Source of the DNA: Phycisphaerae bacterium
Lineage (GTDB): Bacteria > Planctomycetota > Phycisphaerae > UBA1845
Assembly: GCA_029260115.1 (NCBI GenBank)
Contig: JAJDDW010000102.1
Span: 1-64,000 of the forward strand
DNA length: 64,000 nt
Direction of reading: 5' to 3'
The notes beneath the pieces were generated by a model. That model did no database searches. It was not told where the DNA came from and saw nothing but the letters and a program-made list of their open reading frames with translations. Shown here in pieces: positions 17,445-25,996 of this stretch (the first letter of the stretch is position 1; every line of letters begins with the position of its first letter). Position numbers and translations under genes: made by a program.

Positions 17445-17846
17445 ATGGAGTCTAAATCCCATTGCAAAAAACTAGCACCCAACGAAGTACTACCTCCAGT
17501 TGTTCCGTTAGAGTCTGAGACCAAAGCACGGAGGAAGAATCCCAAACAGGCGAGCGGACGCTGGGGAGAGTCTAATAAGTTCGATGACGCTGGGGCTAGG
17601 CTAGTTAGTACGACCGAACAGGCTTGTTGGCGGATCTTATTCAGGCATGCAACTAATGGGGAGGCTCGCATATCGCAACAGCGGATTGCCGAATCTATTG
17701 GCAAGGGGCTTAGAACGGTAAATCGCTCTCTCAAAAAGCTGGAGGAGGTTGGGCTTATTAAGGTATTGTGGAGGGGAGGACTTAATGGCGGAATATCAAC
17801 ATATCGCGTTTATGCGTATCCCCCTGATAGTGAGGGTACGTCATAG
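17445..17846 (+). CDS. Winged-helix DNA-binding protein
   Basis: 133 residues, three bases after the primase-helicase gene and preceded by GGTGGGGAG, so co-translated with it. The first 45 residues are basic and disordered-looking. Residues about 60-115 form a winged helix: SQQRIAESIGKGLRTVNRSLKKLEEVGLIKVLWRG, with helix-turn-helix and wing. This matches plasmid replication or copy-control regulators. Likely a DNA-binding partner or regulator of the primase-helicase. Confidence 0.65.
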   Translation: MESKSHCKKLAPNEVLPPVVPLESETKARRKNPKQASGRWGESNKFDDAGARLVSTTEQACWRILFRHATNGEARISQQRIAESIGKGLRTVNRSLKKLEEVGLIKVLWRGGLNGGISTYRVYAYPPDSEGTS

Positions 17847-18278
17847 GTGTCATACGGGGGTACGCCAAAAGAGGTAATTATAGACGCCACTGGTGTCGTA
17901 TAGTACAGAGTACTACAGAAGCGTGTCCGCATAGGCTACCACGCTAACACAAACCGACTCCGTACTGAGTGAGTAGCACGATGAGAATATCAAGAAGGAT
18001 TAGACCGTGGACTCTTCGAGTTCAGGCTAGGTCTAGATGGGGAACTTATTGCCCATCTGATAATGGTCGACAGACGCAGCAAGCGTCAGTAAATTCATTA
18101 CCGTTAGAACTTCACGAGCCTGCATCTGCAGCAACTGTGCATGGTGGTATCACGGCTAAATCATACAACCCGGCATCGCCTCAATAGCGGATCGGCCTGC
18201 GTTTGGGGCGGCGTGCGTGTATGGGCGGAAAGCTTCGCAAGTAGGTACTAAGTTCTCGATGAATATCGCAACGAAGCG
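17847..18278. other. Intergenic, no credible gene
   Basis: No protein with family features. A small perfect palindrome TAGTAC-AGA-GTACTA lies at 17901-17915 and could be an operator. The frame at 17969-18187 has no recognisable feature. Confidence 0.3.
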
Positions 18279-18351
18279 AGGGCGGTTGAGAATTTGAATC
18301 CTGTTGATGGGCTGGATGAGTTTTTAGTGCCGAGCAATTGTGGTTCGGCTG
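18279..18351 (+). repeat. Left copy of direct repeat A
   Basis: About 80% identical by eye to 27760-27832. Both copies read in the same frame as ARAxENLNPxDGLxEFLVPS, and most differences fall in third codon positions, so this is a scrap of a once-coding sequence. Together with repeat B it brackets the decarboxylase operon. Confidence 0.6.
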
Positions 18352-18393
18352 GTGGTGTGGGCTAGGTTTGGGCTAACCGCCCCACTAGTTTTC

Positions 18394-18765
18394 CTACTGC
18401 ACGCTCGACCAGAAGAATGCATATGCGATCCCCAGGCCAACCACCTTGTAATCTAAACCGTCATACGCAAATGCGACTGCTACCATTAATCCGGATATTA
18501 AACCAGAAAGTGAGCGACCAATACGGTCATCGGTTTCTGCATCTATCTTCCACGTTTTCCATATCCAAGGCAAAACAACCGTCCAAGACAAGAATGGGAC
18601 AACGACCATTAAGCTGTAGCGATACCAGTGCCACCATGGTGGTGTATGAAGAGTTATGAACACCACGAGGAACGCGGATATATAATTCTGAGTTTGATTG
18701 TCACCTGCTCTCATTTCGCCGTCTATCGTACCCAGTACCCACCCTTGGCTCAAGATTATCCTCAT
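18394..18765 (-). CDS. Hypothetical membrane protein
   Basis: 123 residues with ATG at 18765 (a TTG at 18801 is the only alternative). Four hydrophobic stretches are visible (about 28-40, 48-65, 82-100, 104-120). No recognised family. It lies between repeats A and B on the left flank of the operon island; the corresponding stretch on the right has no similar gene. Whether it is expressed is unclear. Confidence 0.4.
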   Translation of the reverse strand: MRIILSQGWVLGTIDGEMRAGDNQTQNYISAFLVVFITLHTPPWWHWYRYSLMVVVPFLSWTVVLPWIWKTWKIDAETDDRIGRSLSGLISGLMVAVAFAYDGLDYKVVGLGIAYAFFWSSVQ

Positions 18766-18816
18766 CGGCAACGCATCACCTATCCGTCGAAGAAGCCGCA
18801 AACAAGTCTTGGCAAA

Positions 18817-19065
18817 CGTATCATTGATACGAATAGGGATAAAATCACAGGATAAATGTGCAAGGCTTGCAATACGAAAACGCTCTGGTAGACTCTAAAC
18901 AACGGTTATAGTTTATATTGACTGGGCTGCATCGCTCGACACGCAGGAGGTCGTTGGTTCAAGTCCAATATCGCCCAGTTACCTAACCCCCTTATGCGTC
19001 AAACACTTACGACGCTATTGTCCACCTTCTCACACCGCGCTACACTCGCCCCCAAAGCTATTTTG
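18817..19065 (+). repeat. Left copy of direct repeat B (contains tRNA remnant)
   Basis: About 250 bases matching 28253-28500 with scattered substitutions and small gaps. The best-conserved core is the tRNA-like segment at 18921-18979. Shared blocks outside it include TAAACAACG and ACACTTACGACGCTA. Confidence 0.6.
18921..18979 (+). pseudogene. tRNA-Val(GAC) 3'-half remnant, left copy
   Basis: ACTGGGC and GCCCAGT form a seven-base-pair acceptor-like stem. Inside are an anticodon-loop-like TCGACAC (GAC, valine), GCAGGAGGTC, and an intact T-arm GTTGG-TTCAAGT-CCAAT. The order CGACACGCAGGAGGTC...ATCGCCCA is that of bacterial tRNA-Val. The D-arm is missing, so only 59 bases separate the ends and it cannot be a normal tRNA. 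Such 3' tRNA fragments are typical attachment-site scars of integrating elements. Confidence 0.6.
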
Positions 19066-19477
19066 GCGCCCAATTGGCACCCATCGGGTTGTTAGCCATT
19101 TCGGCAGCTTATTAGTGGAACCATATGGACTGAGGATGTTAGCCTTGCTACCAACCACGACATTCTGGTTTTTTTTGCGCGAGTTCTCGTCACTTCGAAT
19201 GCACACGTACCCCACGAACGAGGTCATGCAGAACTCAAGAACAGCGAGGGTTGGCCTTCAAGAAAACTAGCATGAACACGCACTGCATTGTTCTAAAAAT
19301 GTACATGCCTTTCACCCTATTTTCCGGAGTAACCTGCTTTGACATAGAGAATCATTCTCGGCATACGGCGGTGATTATGTACTGTATGTAGATTCGGTCG
19401 TGTTGCACATTATGCATGATGTAGAACGATATACTTCCATCCGAGATTGGCGTGCGACCTTCTTCTCGGCAACTAGT
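19066..19477. other. Intergenic, no gene recognised
   Basis: Short frames only, none with family features. The right part may hold further decayed sequence of the adjacent transposase. Confidence 0.3.
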
Positions 19478-19690
19478 TCATCTGGGATGTGGCCCACGGA
19501 TTCCGAAATAAATTTCGTCGGTTGTCTGACCTCGAAATGCAGAATGCGCTAGACGGGCGTTATGCTCATCCACATAGAACGCGGCCAGCTTAGCCACTGT
19601 GTCTAGTGTATTCAAGAACAACCACTGATGTTTGAGCGCGCGCCACCGGGTTTTGATGAGCGAGTTAGCGAACGAGATGTCGGTTCGAGC
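19478..19690 (-). pseudogene. Transposase integrase-core C-terminal remnant
   Basis: Minus-strand frame reading DISFANSLIKTRWRALKHQW, LFLNTLDTVAKLAAFYVDEH, N-x-RLAHSAFRGQTTDEIYFG to a TGA at 19478. This is the end of an rve-type (IS3/IS481-like) transposase: catalytic-domain strand FANS-x-IK, then W-x-xLKHQWLF and HSAFRGQTPDE-x-YFG. The first two catalytic acids and the N-terminal DNA-binding part are absent. It marks the left boundary of the G+C-rich operon island. Confidence 0.7.
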
Positions 19691-19758
19691 GAGAAGTCGC
19701 GCATTGGCAGAATGTTTTGGTCGGCAGCACTGCGTGGGGCCTGGGGAAACCTGGGTCC

Positions 19759-20739
19759 CTATCGCGGAAGGTCGATCGTAAACGTCCGTTCCCTGAAACC
19801 GGCCATCTTAAATTTCTCCTCGCGCCCCGGCCAGATGAGCCGAATCTCACGGTCCACCGGCGAGTATTCGACTACGTACAGGGTACCGCTGCCACGCTTA
19901 TAGTCGTATCTCCAAAGCGGCGGGCGGACGAATGCGGCTTCGACCTGCTGCTGGTTTGGCGAATTACCAATCAGTGCCTCCAGCTTGCTCAGCCGCAGAG
20001 CGCTCTGTGTATACCGGGCGTAAGCGCTCCATTCGATTTTTTGTTGGTGGTTTGTCGATGCTTGTTGCTGCACAAATGTCGCTGGCCGATCAGGCGAAAG
20101 AAAAGCTGTCGTAAAGGCGCCGTTGGCGTCGACCGCCACAAAGGTGTACGGCATGTACACAGGCAGCCTTGCGAGCGTTTCGCACACCTCCGCGACCGCA
20201 CGGCAGGTTTGCAGCAAGTACCGGACGATAATCGGCGCAGCGAATCCCGGCCCAATTACGTTGCGACCACCGAATGCCAACGCGACCGCACATCCATGCT
20301 CGTTGATGCCGTCAAGCGCGCCCCAAATACAATCTGCGAGGGCAAGTGTTTTGACCTTGCCCCAATCTGCGTGCAGTACGATCGCGTCAAACAGGGCGGG
20401 GTGGTGATCGTAGGTTCGGATCATACGGGGCCCGGAGCCCAAATCCAACACAAGCTGTGCGCATGCCCGTACCATTGGGGGTGGATCGTAGAGTGTTAGG
20501 AATCGGGCCACATCGTCGCCGCCTTCGAGTCGTGCGCACAACGATTCAAAGATCGGCACTAGCTCAGGCATGTGGCGCCGCAGTTGCTCGACACCATGCC
20601 GCGGCTTCTGCCTAAGCGCACGTTGCATCCAGCGACGGTAGCCTGGCCAGTACTCGCGGAACACTTCCGGCAGCGTTTCCATCCTACCGTCATCGGCGAT
20701 CGCGCGGAAGTCCAGCCGATTGTCGTCTGATGACACCAT
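19759..20739 (-). CDS. C45-like Ntn-hydrolase (amidase/acyltransferase)
   Basis: 326 residues. The start at 20739 gives TAATG overlap with the upstream ATP-grasp gene, so translation is coupled; the longer frame to 20838 lies inside that gene. It has the features of C45/acid-ceramidase-like Ntn hydrolases (isopenicillin-N acyltransferase relatives): a probable autoprocessing nucleophile Cys93 in RACAQLVLDLGSG, then RTYDHHP (compare R-N-x-D-W-x-P), and INEHGCAVALAFGGR...GFAAPIIVRYLLQTC. Members cleave or exchange linear amide bonds. In this operon it could hydrolyse, or transfer, an amide made by the neighbouring ATP-grasp ligase (inference). The nucleophile here is followed by Ala where Thr is more usual. 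Last gene of the operon. Confidence 0.68.
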   Translation of the reverse strand: MVSSDDNRLDFRAIADDGRMETLPEVFREYWPGYRRWMQRALRQKPRHGVEQLRRHMPELVPIFESLCARLEGGDDVARFLTLYDPPPMVRACAQLVLDLGSGPRMIRTYDHHPALFDAIVLHADWGKVKTLALADCIWGALDGINEHGCAVALAFGGRNVIGPGFAAPIIVRYLLQTCRAVAEVCETLARLPVYMPYTFVAVDANGAFTTAFLSPDRPATFVQQQASTNHQQKIEWSAYARYTQSALRLSKLEALIGNSPNQQQVEAAFVRPPLWRYDYKRGSGTLYVVEYSPVDREIRLIWPGREEKFKMAGFRERTFTIDLPR

Positions 20740-22289
20740 TAAAGTAGCTTGAAGGCGTGGTCCTCGACCCCGATCGCCGCAATATCCTTTTCGGGTAACG
20801 GCTGGCCCGAATAGTGGCTGTGCACGCCGACAATCCAAGCCCGTGCGCGATCGGTCAGCTGAAAATCTTCGTCCATGAACCGTCCGGGACTAACCAGAAT
20901 GCCGAGGTCAGCCCCTTCGTATAAATAGTCACCTGGCCCGGAGATCCGTAGAAAAAATGCGCGCTTCTCGTGCTGAACCGTTCGGCGATGCGTTTGCATG
21001 CGAACATGCCTTATTTCGCCTGAATCGTCGAGTTCCCATATTCCGGAAGAGGGCGCCTCCGTAATTTGGCGAACCTCGTCTTCCGGCCATTTGATCACGA
21101 GCTGTGACCATGAATCGATGTTGTTCGGATTGGCCCAGCGGTTACTGAGCTTGATCGGATCCACGTAGTAATTGACACCCATCCACTCAAGTAGGTGGAA
21201 CAGAAACAGCGGCGCGTCCGCGTGTGCAAAGGACGCCAGATTCGTCATTGAGCTTGCGCCCGTGATACGCGGATTGCATTCGCCTAGGTAGACTTCGTTG
21301 TTGTCCAAGTCGAGCAGGAAGTCGAGCTCGAAATATCCGCGGTAGTCAAGCTTTTTCAGCTCGTCGCCAAAAGCAATCGCCGAATTGCGCGCCTTCTCGC
21401 GTATGTCCTTGCTGAAGGCCCCGGCGAAGACCTCGTTTCCGCACCAGCCCCCCTTGTACGGTGTAAGTTCCTTGAATCCGACAAGCTCGGTCATCAGCGG
21501 ACCGACGATCGTGCCACGACGCGTGACACACGCCTCGAGCGCAGCACCGCGGCAGCGAATCCGTTTCATCACCTTGACCTCTGGGGCCTCCGTAATTTCA
21601 TTCGCGTATTTGTCGAAATCAGATTCGCTGGAAATGAAAAACGTCGTGTGTCCCGAGTCGCCGTAGGCCGTCTGGACAACCAAGTCTTCCCCCAAGCCCT
21701 TCGAAAGTTTCCGCAACGTCGCATACGAATCGACATGTTCGAGCACGTTCGGTACTGACCTGACGCCCGCCTTGTCCGCGATTCGCGTCGTCTCTACTTT
21801 GTCATCCACTTGGTTCCGCAGTTGCGCCGTGGGGAAGCAGACCTCTAGACCCAATTCCCGACAGAGTTCCTCGGTCTGTTCGTCGAACATCAGAAAGACT
21901 GCTTTGCCGCCCGGACCACGTTCGCGGATCAGCTCCTTTGTGGCGGGATGCGCCAGCAGGTAGTTGTTGATATCCTCGATCGAAGTCCACGGTTCGTGAT
22001 CTATTTCTGGAGGTACAAACACGTTGGGATGCTGGCCGTCAAAACAGTCAATCGCATTAATGAACATGAAGCCGCGAATCCACTCATCCATTCCCAGCAG
22101 GTTGAATGGCGTGGCGCTCACGAAGTAGATCGGTTCCGAATTTCGATAGAAAAACCGCCGAACGTCCGACATGCCGCGCAACGCTGGTCGCTTGGTTTTC
22201 TTTGGCTGATCCGTCGTTAGCGGGCGTGCGGTGCCGATTATTCGCGACTTGTTTCCGCCGCGTTTCAGTCCAGGTTGGTTCGAACCCAT
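20739..22289 (-). CDS. ATP-grasp ligase (biotin carboxylase-like)
   Basis: 516 residues, starting MGSNQPGLKRGG four bases after the decarboxylase stop. After a leader of about 45 residues come a pre-ATP-grasp region and the ATP-grasp fold at about 165-345: VVQTAYGDSGHTTFFI as the nucleotide-binding lysine-loop equivalent, VKVMKRI, and ELDFL...EVYLGECNPRITGASS with the E-x-NPR magnesium site near residue 330. Biotin carboxylase-type ATP-grasp enzymes activate a carboxylate as acyl phosphate and join it to an amine or other nucleophile; no biotin-carrier or carboxyltransferase partner is present here, so amide ligation is likelier than biotin carboxylation. C-terminal 120 residues are unassigned. 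Substrates unknown; the operon context suggests an amine from the decarboxylase. Confidence 0.7.
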   Translation of the reverse strand: MGSNQPGLKRGGNKSRIIGTARPLTTDQPKKTKRPALRGMSDVRRFFYRNSEPIYFVSATPFNLLGMDEWIRGFMFINAIDCFDGQHPNVFVPPEIDHEPWTSIEDINNYLLAHPATKELIRERGPGGKAVFLMFDEQTEELCRELGLEVCFPTAQLRNQVDDKVETTRIADKAGVRSVPNVLEHVDSYATLRKLSKGLGEDLVVQTAYGDSGHTTFFISSESDFDKYANEITEAPEVKVMKRIRCRGAALEACVTRRGTIVGPLMTELVGFKELTPYKGGWCGNEVFAGAFSKDIREKARNSAIAFGDELKKLDYRGYFELDFLLDLDNNEVYLGECNPRITGASSMTNLASFAHADAPLFLFHLLEWMGVNYYVDPIKLSNRWANPNNIDSWSQLVIKWPEDEVRQITEAPSSGIWELDDSGEIRHVRMQTHRRTVQHEKRAFFLRISGPGDYLYEGADLGILVSPGRFMDEDFQLTDRARAWIVGVHSHYSGQPLPEKDIAAIGVEDHAFKLL

Positions 22290-22293
22290 AGTA

Positions 22294-25056
22294 TCATTTC
22301 CTTTCGACGCTCAGACAGTCCTTTTTAAGAACGGCTGCCTGGGCCAATGCCTCCTCGGTAAACACCCGCAGCCCCTTGACCGGGTCGTATCCGTGGATTT
22401 CCTTTACATCCAGTTCCAACAGGTACGCCACGATTTGGGGGCTCAACACCTGCCCCGGTACCAGTACCGGAAAACCGGGTGGGTAGGGTGTAATGAAAGC
22501 CGCTGAAACATATTCGCGCCCCGCCTTGATTTCCCCCAGCGTCTCCATGTCCAATCCGATGTGGTCGAGTTTGTTTTCATCATAGGCGAGAAAATACGCG
22601 CGACGCAGGTCACCCTCCGCAGTTGGAAGCGAATCCGGTTTGAACGAATTATGGAACCTGCTGAAATCCGGGAGCGGTGGACCGTCTGCAAGCCCCTCCA
22701 CGCGCGTGGTGTGCCGCAGCAAGCCTGCCTTGCTTTCCACAGAAAGGCGGTCTGCTAGCTCGTTAGAAATCTGCACAAGAACATCGACCAGGTATGCAAT
22801 ATCGCCGCGCGTTGTCCCAATATTCGGCATAAATAGTACCGTATTGCGCGATGTCTTGTTAATCTGGATGTCGTACTTGTCCATCAGCAGATGCCGGAAT
22901 GTATCCCCGTCCATGCCGGTTGCGCCGATGTACAGCGTCACCCGCGTTGGATCGAGCACGAATTCGTCACTACGATACGCGTGCCGCAACGGGCCCCATC
23001 CACCTTCGGTATCGTAGTAGTAAGTGATTCCTGATGCTCGGTGTTCAGTCGGAATCATGTCATGCGGGCGCAGTACCGAAAAGAATCTCGCTATTTCCAA
23101 ATTCTCACTGACTTGCTGCCGGAAAGTCATCGCCAGTCCGATGGTCTGCTCGACCATCTCGAAGCCCTCGAGTTCGACCTGACGACGCCCCACGTCCAGC
23201 GACGCGATCACCTGGTAGTTCGGCGACGTCGATGTATGCGTCATGAACGCTTCGTTGAATGAGTCCTTCGCCTTCTGCTCGAAGTCTTCGTCATAAACAT
23301 GAATCATCGAACCCTGTCGAAATGATGTTAGCGTTTTATGTGTCGACTGCGTCGCGTACACTCGAATCCGAATCTTGTCTCGATCGATCTGCGGTTCCGA
23401 CGCATGCGAACCAGCGTCAGTGTCCGTGGCTGCGTCTTCCTGGGATGTTGGAGCCGGCGACGATAATCCGCGGTACTTGTGCCGCAGACACGCAGCCGCG
23501 TCCATCGCGGTCCGCTGCCGTAGGGTAGGGGTGAACCGCCCGTAGGCGAACCACGCCTCGTCCCATAGGAATATCATGTCGGGCTTAATCGCCAGGACTC
23601 GTTCCATCACTCGTTGCGGGTCATAGGTGATCCCGTCGAACGTGCAGTTCGTGAGAATCAACATCCGCACCCGGTTAAGCTTGGACGCGTCCTTCAATTC
23701 CTGCAACTTGCGTTCAATCTCAGCCAGCGGCACCGCACCGTAGATTGAATACTGCGGCAGGGAGTACGAGTCCAAATATATCGGCAAGGCACCCGCCAGA
23801 ACCAGCGCGTAGTGGTGCGACTTATGACATTCGCGGTCCACCAGTACAATGTCTCCCGGTTCGACAAGCGCCTGCACGACGATTTTGTTTGCTGTCGATG
23901 TGCCATTGGTCACGAAAAACGTCTGTCGCGCCCCGAACGCACGAGCAGCTAGGTCCTGCGCATGTTTGATCGGGCCGCGCGGCTGCAATAGCGAGTCCAG
24001 TCCACCACTCGTTGCCGAGGTCTCCGCCATGAAAATGTTCGGCCCATAGAAATCCAGGAAGTCCCTCGCCCAGTGTCCGCTGCTCATCGATTTGCCGCGT
24101 GCGATCGGCAAAGCATGGAAAACGCCAGTTGGTTTAGCGCTGAACCGTCGGAGTGCGTCAAAGAACGGTGTTTCGAAGCGGGCACGCACACCCTTGAGTA
24201 TGCTCAAGTGCTGCTCCATGAATTGCTCAAGCCGGTAGAAAACGCGCCGAAAGTTGCTTCCGAGTTTGCCCGCCACGCGATCCAGCGGCGCATCGGTAAC
24301 CAGGTACAGGTCGAGTTCCGGACGTAATCGCTTGAGCAATTTTGCCAGTTCAACGCTTCGCTCATGCCCGAAACATATCGGTAACCTTTGGTGCCCAATT
24401 ACTTCGGCATAGCGTTTTAGCGACGGGTGTGAGTTCGCTGTGTGGAAGGAATAGTTGTAACGCAGGAATACCGCTTGAATGGTCCAGTTGAACTGCACCG
24501 CGATCACCGCGTCCTCGAGACTCGACACGCTCACAATATCGTAGTTGAATTCGTCACTCTCGCGGCGACATCTGCGAAGCCCTTCACGCAGCTCTTCTCG
24601 GTCGCATTCGTCGAAGGCGTCGACGATCAGTACCTCGAAATAAGGCTTGGGCGACTTGTGGTTCGGCTCGTGTCCTCTATCCGTAAGCGTATCGTGTGCC
24701 GACCGTACTTGACTACCTGAATCACGCTGCCGATATCCATCGCCAACCAGCCGTCGTGCAACCTCACGCGCCTCGCTCGCCAGGTCGGCAAATGCCCCGC
24801 GTTCCAGCAGGTGCGTCAGGCTTGTCACCTGAGATTCGCCAGGAAATGCCCAGTAAGCCTCGAACTCACGTAAGTCTGCCAGGCTCGCCTCCACCAGTGT
24901 CCGCGGCTCGGACAGATTTTGTTGCTCGCGGGCGTACTCGTTCAGCCAGGCGCATCTGGCCTGCAGGTCATTCCACGTGTCCATCCGCAGCTGCGGCGCA
25001 GTGTATGCCCCCTGGACCACTTTATTCGCGGTCGACTCCATCGCGTGGTCCGACAT
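22294..25056 (-). CDS. Orn/Lys/Arg decarboxylase, PLP fold type I
   Basis: 920 residues. Start MSDHAMEST at 25056 overlaps the nitrilase stop (TAATG); the longer frame upstream is inside that gene. After about 110 residues without a recognised fold comes a wing domain like that of bacterial basic-amino-acid decarboxylases (YFEVLIVDAFDECDREEL...VIAVQFNWTIQAVFLRYN). The PLP-dependent core holds GQTFFVTNGTSTANKIV, HKSHHYALVLAGA, FLWDEAWFAYG, and the PLP lysine in STHKTLTSFRQGS at about residue 573. The C-terminal domain follows. Typical members are 710-780 residues, so this one carries extra N-terminal sequence. It should decarboxylate lysine, ornithine or arginine to cadaverine, putrescine or agmatine; the substrate cannot be read from sequence. 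Third gene of the operon. Confidence 0.85.
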   Translation of the reverse strand: MSDHAMESTANKVVQGAYTAPQLRMDTWNDLQARCAWLNEYAREQQNLSEPRTLVEASLADLREFEAYWAFPGESQVTSLTHLLERGAFADLASEAREVARRLVGDGYRQRDSGSQVRSAHDTLTDRGHEPNHKSPKPYFEVLIVDAFDECDREELREGLRRCRRESDEFNYDIVSVSSLEDAVIAVQFNWTIQAVFLRYNYSFHTANSHPSLKRYAEVIGHQRLPICFGHERSVELAKLLKRLRPELDLYLVTDAPLDRVAGKLGSNFRRVFYRLEQFMEQHLSILKGVRARFETPFFDALRRFSAKPTGVFHALPIARGKSMSSGHWARDFLDFYGPNIFMAETSATSGGLDSLLQPRGPIKHAQDLAARAFGARQTFFVTNGTSTANKIVVQALVEPGDIVLVDRECHKSHHYALVLAGALPIYLDSYSLPQYSIYGAVPLAEIERKLQELKDASKLNRVRMLILTNCTFDGITYDPQRVMERVLAIKPDMIFLWDEAWFAYGRFTPTLRQRTAMDAAACLRHKYRGLSSPAPTSQEDAATDTDAGSHASEPQIDRDKIRIRVYATQSTHKTLTSFRQGSMIHVYDEDFEQKAKDSFNEAFMTHTSTSPNYQVIASLDVGRRQVELEGFEMVEQTIGLAMTFRQQVSENLEIARFFSVLRPHDMIPTEHRASGITYYYDTEGGWGPLRHAYRSDEFVLDPTRVTLYIGATGMDGDTFRHLLMDKYDIQINKTSRNTVLFMPNIGTTRGDIAYLVDVLVQISNELADRLSVESKAGLLRHTTRVEGLADGPPLPDFSRFHNSFKPDSLPTAEGDLRRAYFLAYDENKLDHIGLDMETLGEIKAGREYVSAAFITPYPPGFPVLVPGQVLSPQIVAYLLELDVKEIHGYDPVKGLRVFTEEALAQAAVLKKDCLSVERK

Positions 25057-25994
25057 TACACACTCTCCGTGATTGACGGGTCGCTCGTCAGCGGCGGCAC
25101 AACAGGGGGCGCCTGACCGCCAAACGCGAGACCCGCTTTCGAACCGCGCTCCATTTTCTCCAGGGGCCCAAGCGTATCCAGATATGCAGCGATACCCGAG
25201 TTCCGATCGTAGACCGAGAACTCCACCGCCCGTTCGCGGAAGCTCTTCAGCGGTTGGCCGAGACCCTTCAGACCGACTTCTCTCGATCGTCGGACGCGAT
25301 CCAAGTCGATCTCGATAGGTAGCAGTTCCTCGTTGCTCCCCGCCTGATAAAGCACATCGCCGGTCGGTGACACGAGCAGCGAACGCCCGTTGCCACCGTC
25401 GCCGATACCATTGATGTCGATCACGAAGCACTGATTCATTGCGGCAGTCGCTCGCACAATCGACAGTTCGACATCACGGTCAATACTCGGCGTCAGCGTC
25501 GGGTGTAAAATCACTTCCGCGCCCATCGCGGCCAGGGTTCGCGATGTCTCGGGGAACCACATGTCGTAGCAGATGCTTAATCCGAAACGGCCCACGTCCG
25601 GAACATCGAATACGCCGAATTCCGTGCCGGACGTCACGCCCACTTCGTAAGGCATGAATGGAAACATCTTTCGGTAACTGCATACCACTTCACCGGTGGG
25701 GTTAATTACTGGTGCAGTGTTGTAAATAAGTTGTTCAGTGCTCTCGTACATCGAACCAGGAATCAACCAGATTCGGTGCTTGGCTGCCAGGTTGCTATAT
25801 TGTTGCAGTGTATCGTTTGGCATGGGCAGGGCGTTCCCCGTCCAGCCACCATAAGTCGCGAGTTCGCTGACTAGCACCATTTGAACCCATGGATACAGAT
25901 GCATGAGCATCTCGATCCGGTCACAGATATGTGCGAAGTTGGATGTACGCCCAGAAATATTTAACTGTAGACCGGCAATTGCGAATGGCCGCAT
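25056..25994 (-). CDS. Nitrilase-superfamily amidase
   Basis: 312 residues, two bases after the aminotransferase gene. The carbon-nitrogen hydrolase triad is complete: Glu44 in LVSELATYGG, Lys109 in SYRKMFPF, Cys142 in GLSICYDMWFPE. The fold pattern (alpha-beta-beta-alpha sandwich) and the YNTAPVINPTGEVV strand are typical. The Pro-Thr-Leu-Thr-Pro after the nucleophile resembles aliphatic amidase/formamidase and omega-amidase relatives. These enzymes hydrolyse amides such as omega-amidated dicarboxylic acids or N-carbamoylputrescine. In this operon, N-carbamoylputrescine amidase or an amidase acting on an acylated amine is plausible. Cytoplasmic. Confidence 0.8.
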   Translation of the reverse strand: MRPFAIAGLQLNISGRTSNFAHICDRIEMLMHLYPWVQMVLVSELATYGGWTGNALPMPNDTLQQYSNLAAKHRIWLIPGSMYESTEQLIYNTAPVINPTGEVVCSYRKMFPFMPYEVGVTSGTEFGVFDVPDVGRFGLSICYDMWFPETSRTLAAMGAEVILHPTLTPSIDRDVELSIVRATAAMNQCFVIDINGIGDGGNGRSLLVSPTGDVLYQAGSNEELLPIEIDLDRVRRSREVGLKGLGQPLKSFRERAVEFSVYDRNSGIAAYLDTLGPLEKMERGSKAGLAFGGQAPPVVPPLTSDPSITESV

Positions 25995-25996
25995 CG

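Noticed and set aside
17901-17915. Palindrome TAGTAC-AGA-GTACTA as an operator or attachment site.
   Set aside because: Only six-base arms and a single copy; too weak to claim a function.
18921-18979. A functional tRNA-Val.
   Set aside because: No D-arm, too few bases between acceptor and T-arm, and the second copy has lost the anticodon stem.
20740-20838. N-terminal extension of the C45-like protein into the ATP-grasp gene.
   Set aside because: An ATG overlapping the upstream stop (TAATG) gives a normal start; the extension is only the other frame of that gene.
20739-22289. A biotin carboxylase of acetyl-CoA carboxylase.
   Set aside because: No biotin-carrier or carboxyltransferase partner, and the gene is fused into an amine-metabolism operon; a generic ATP-grasp ligase is the safer call.
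25057-25431. N-terminal extension of the decarboxylase through the nitrilase gene.
   Set aside because: It is out-of-frame reading of nitrilase codons; the coupled ATG at 25056 is preferred.
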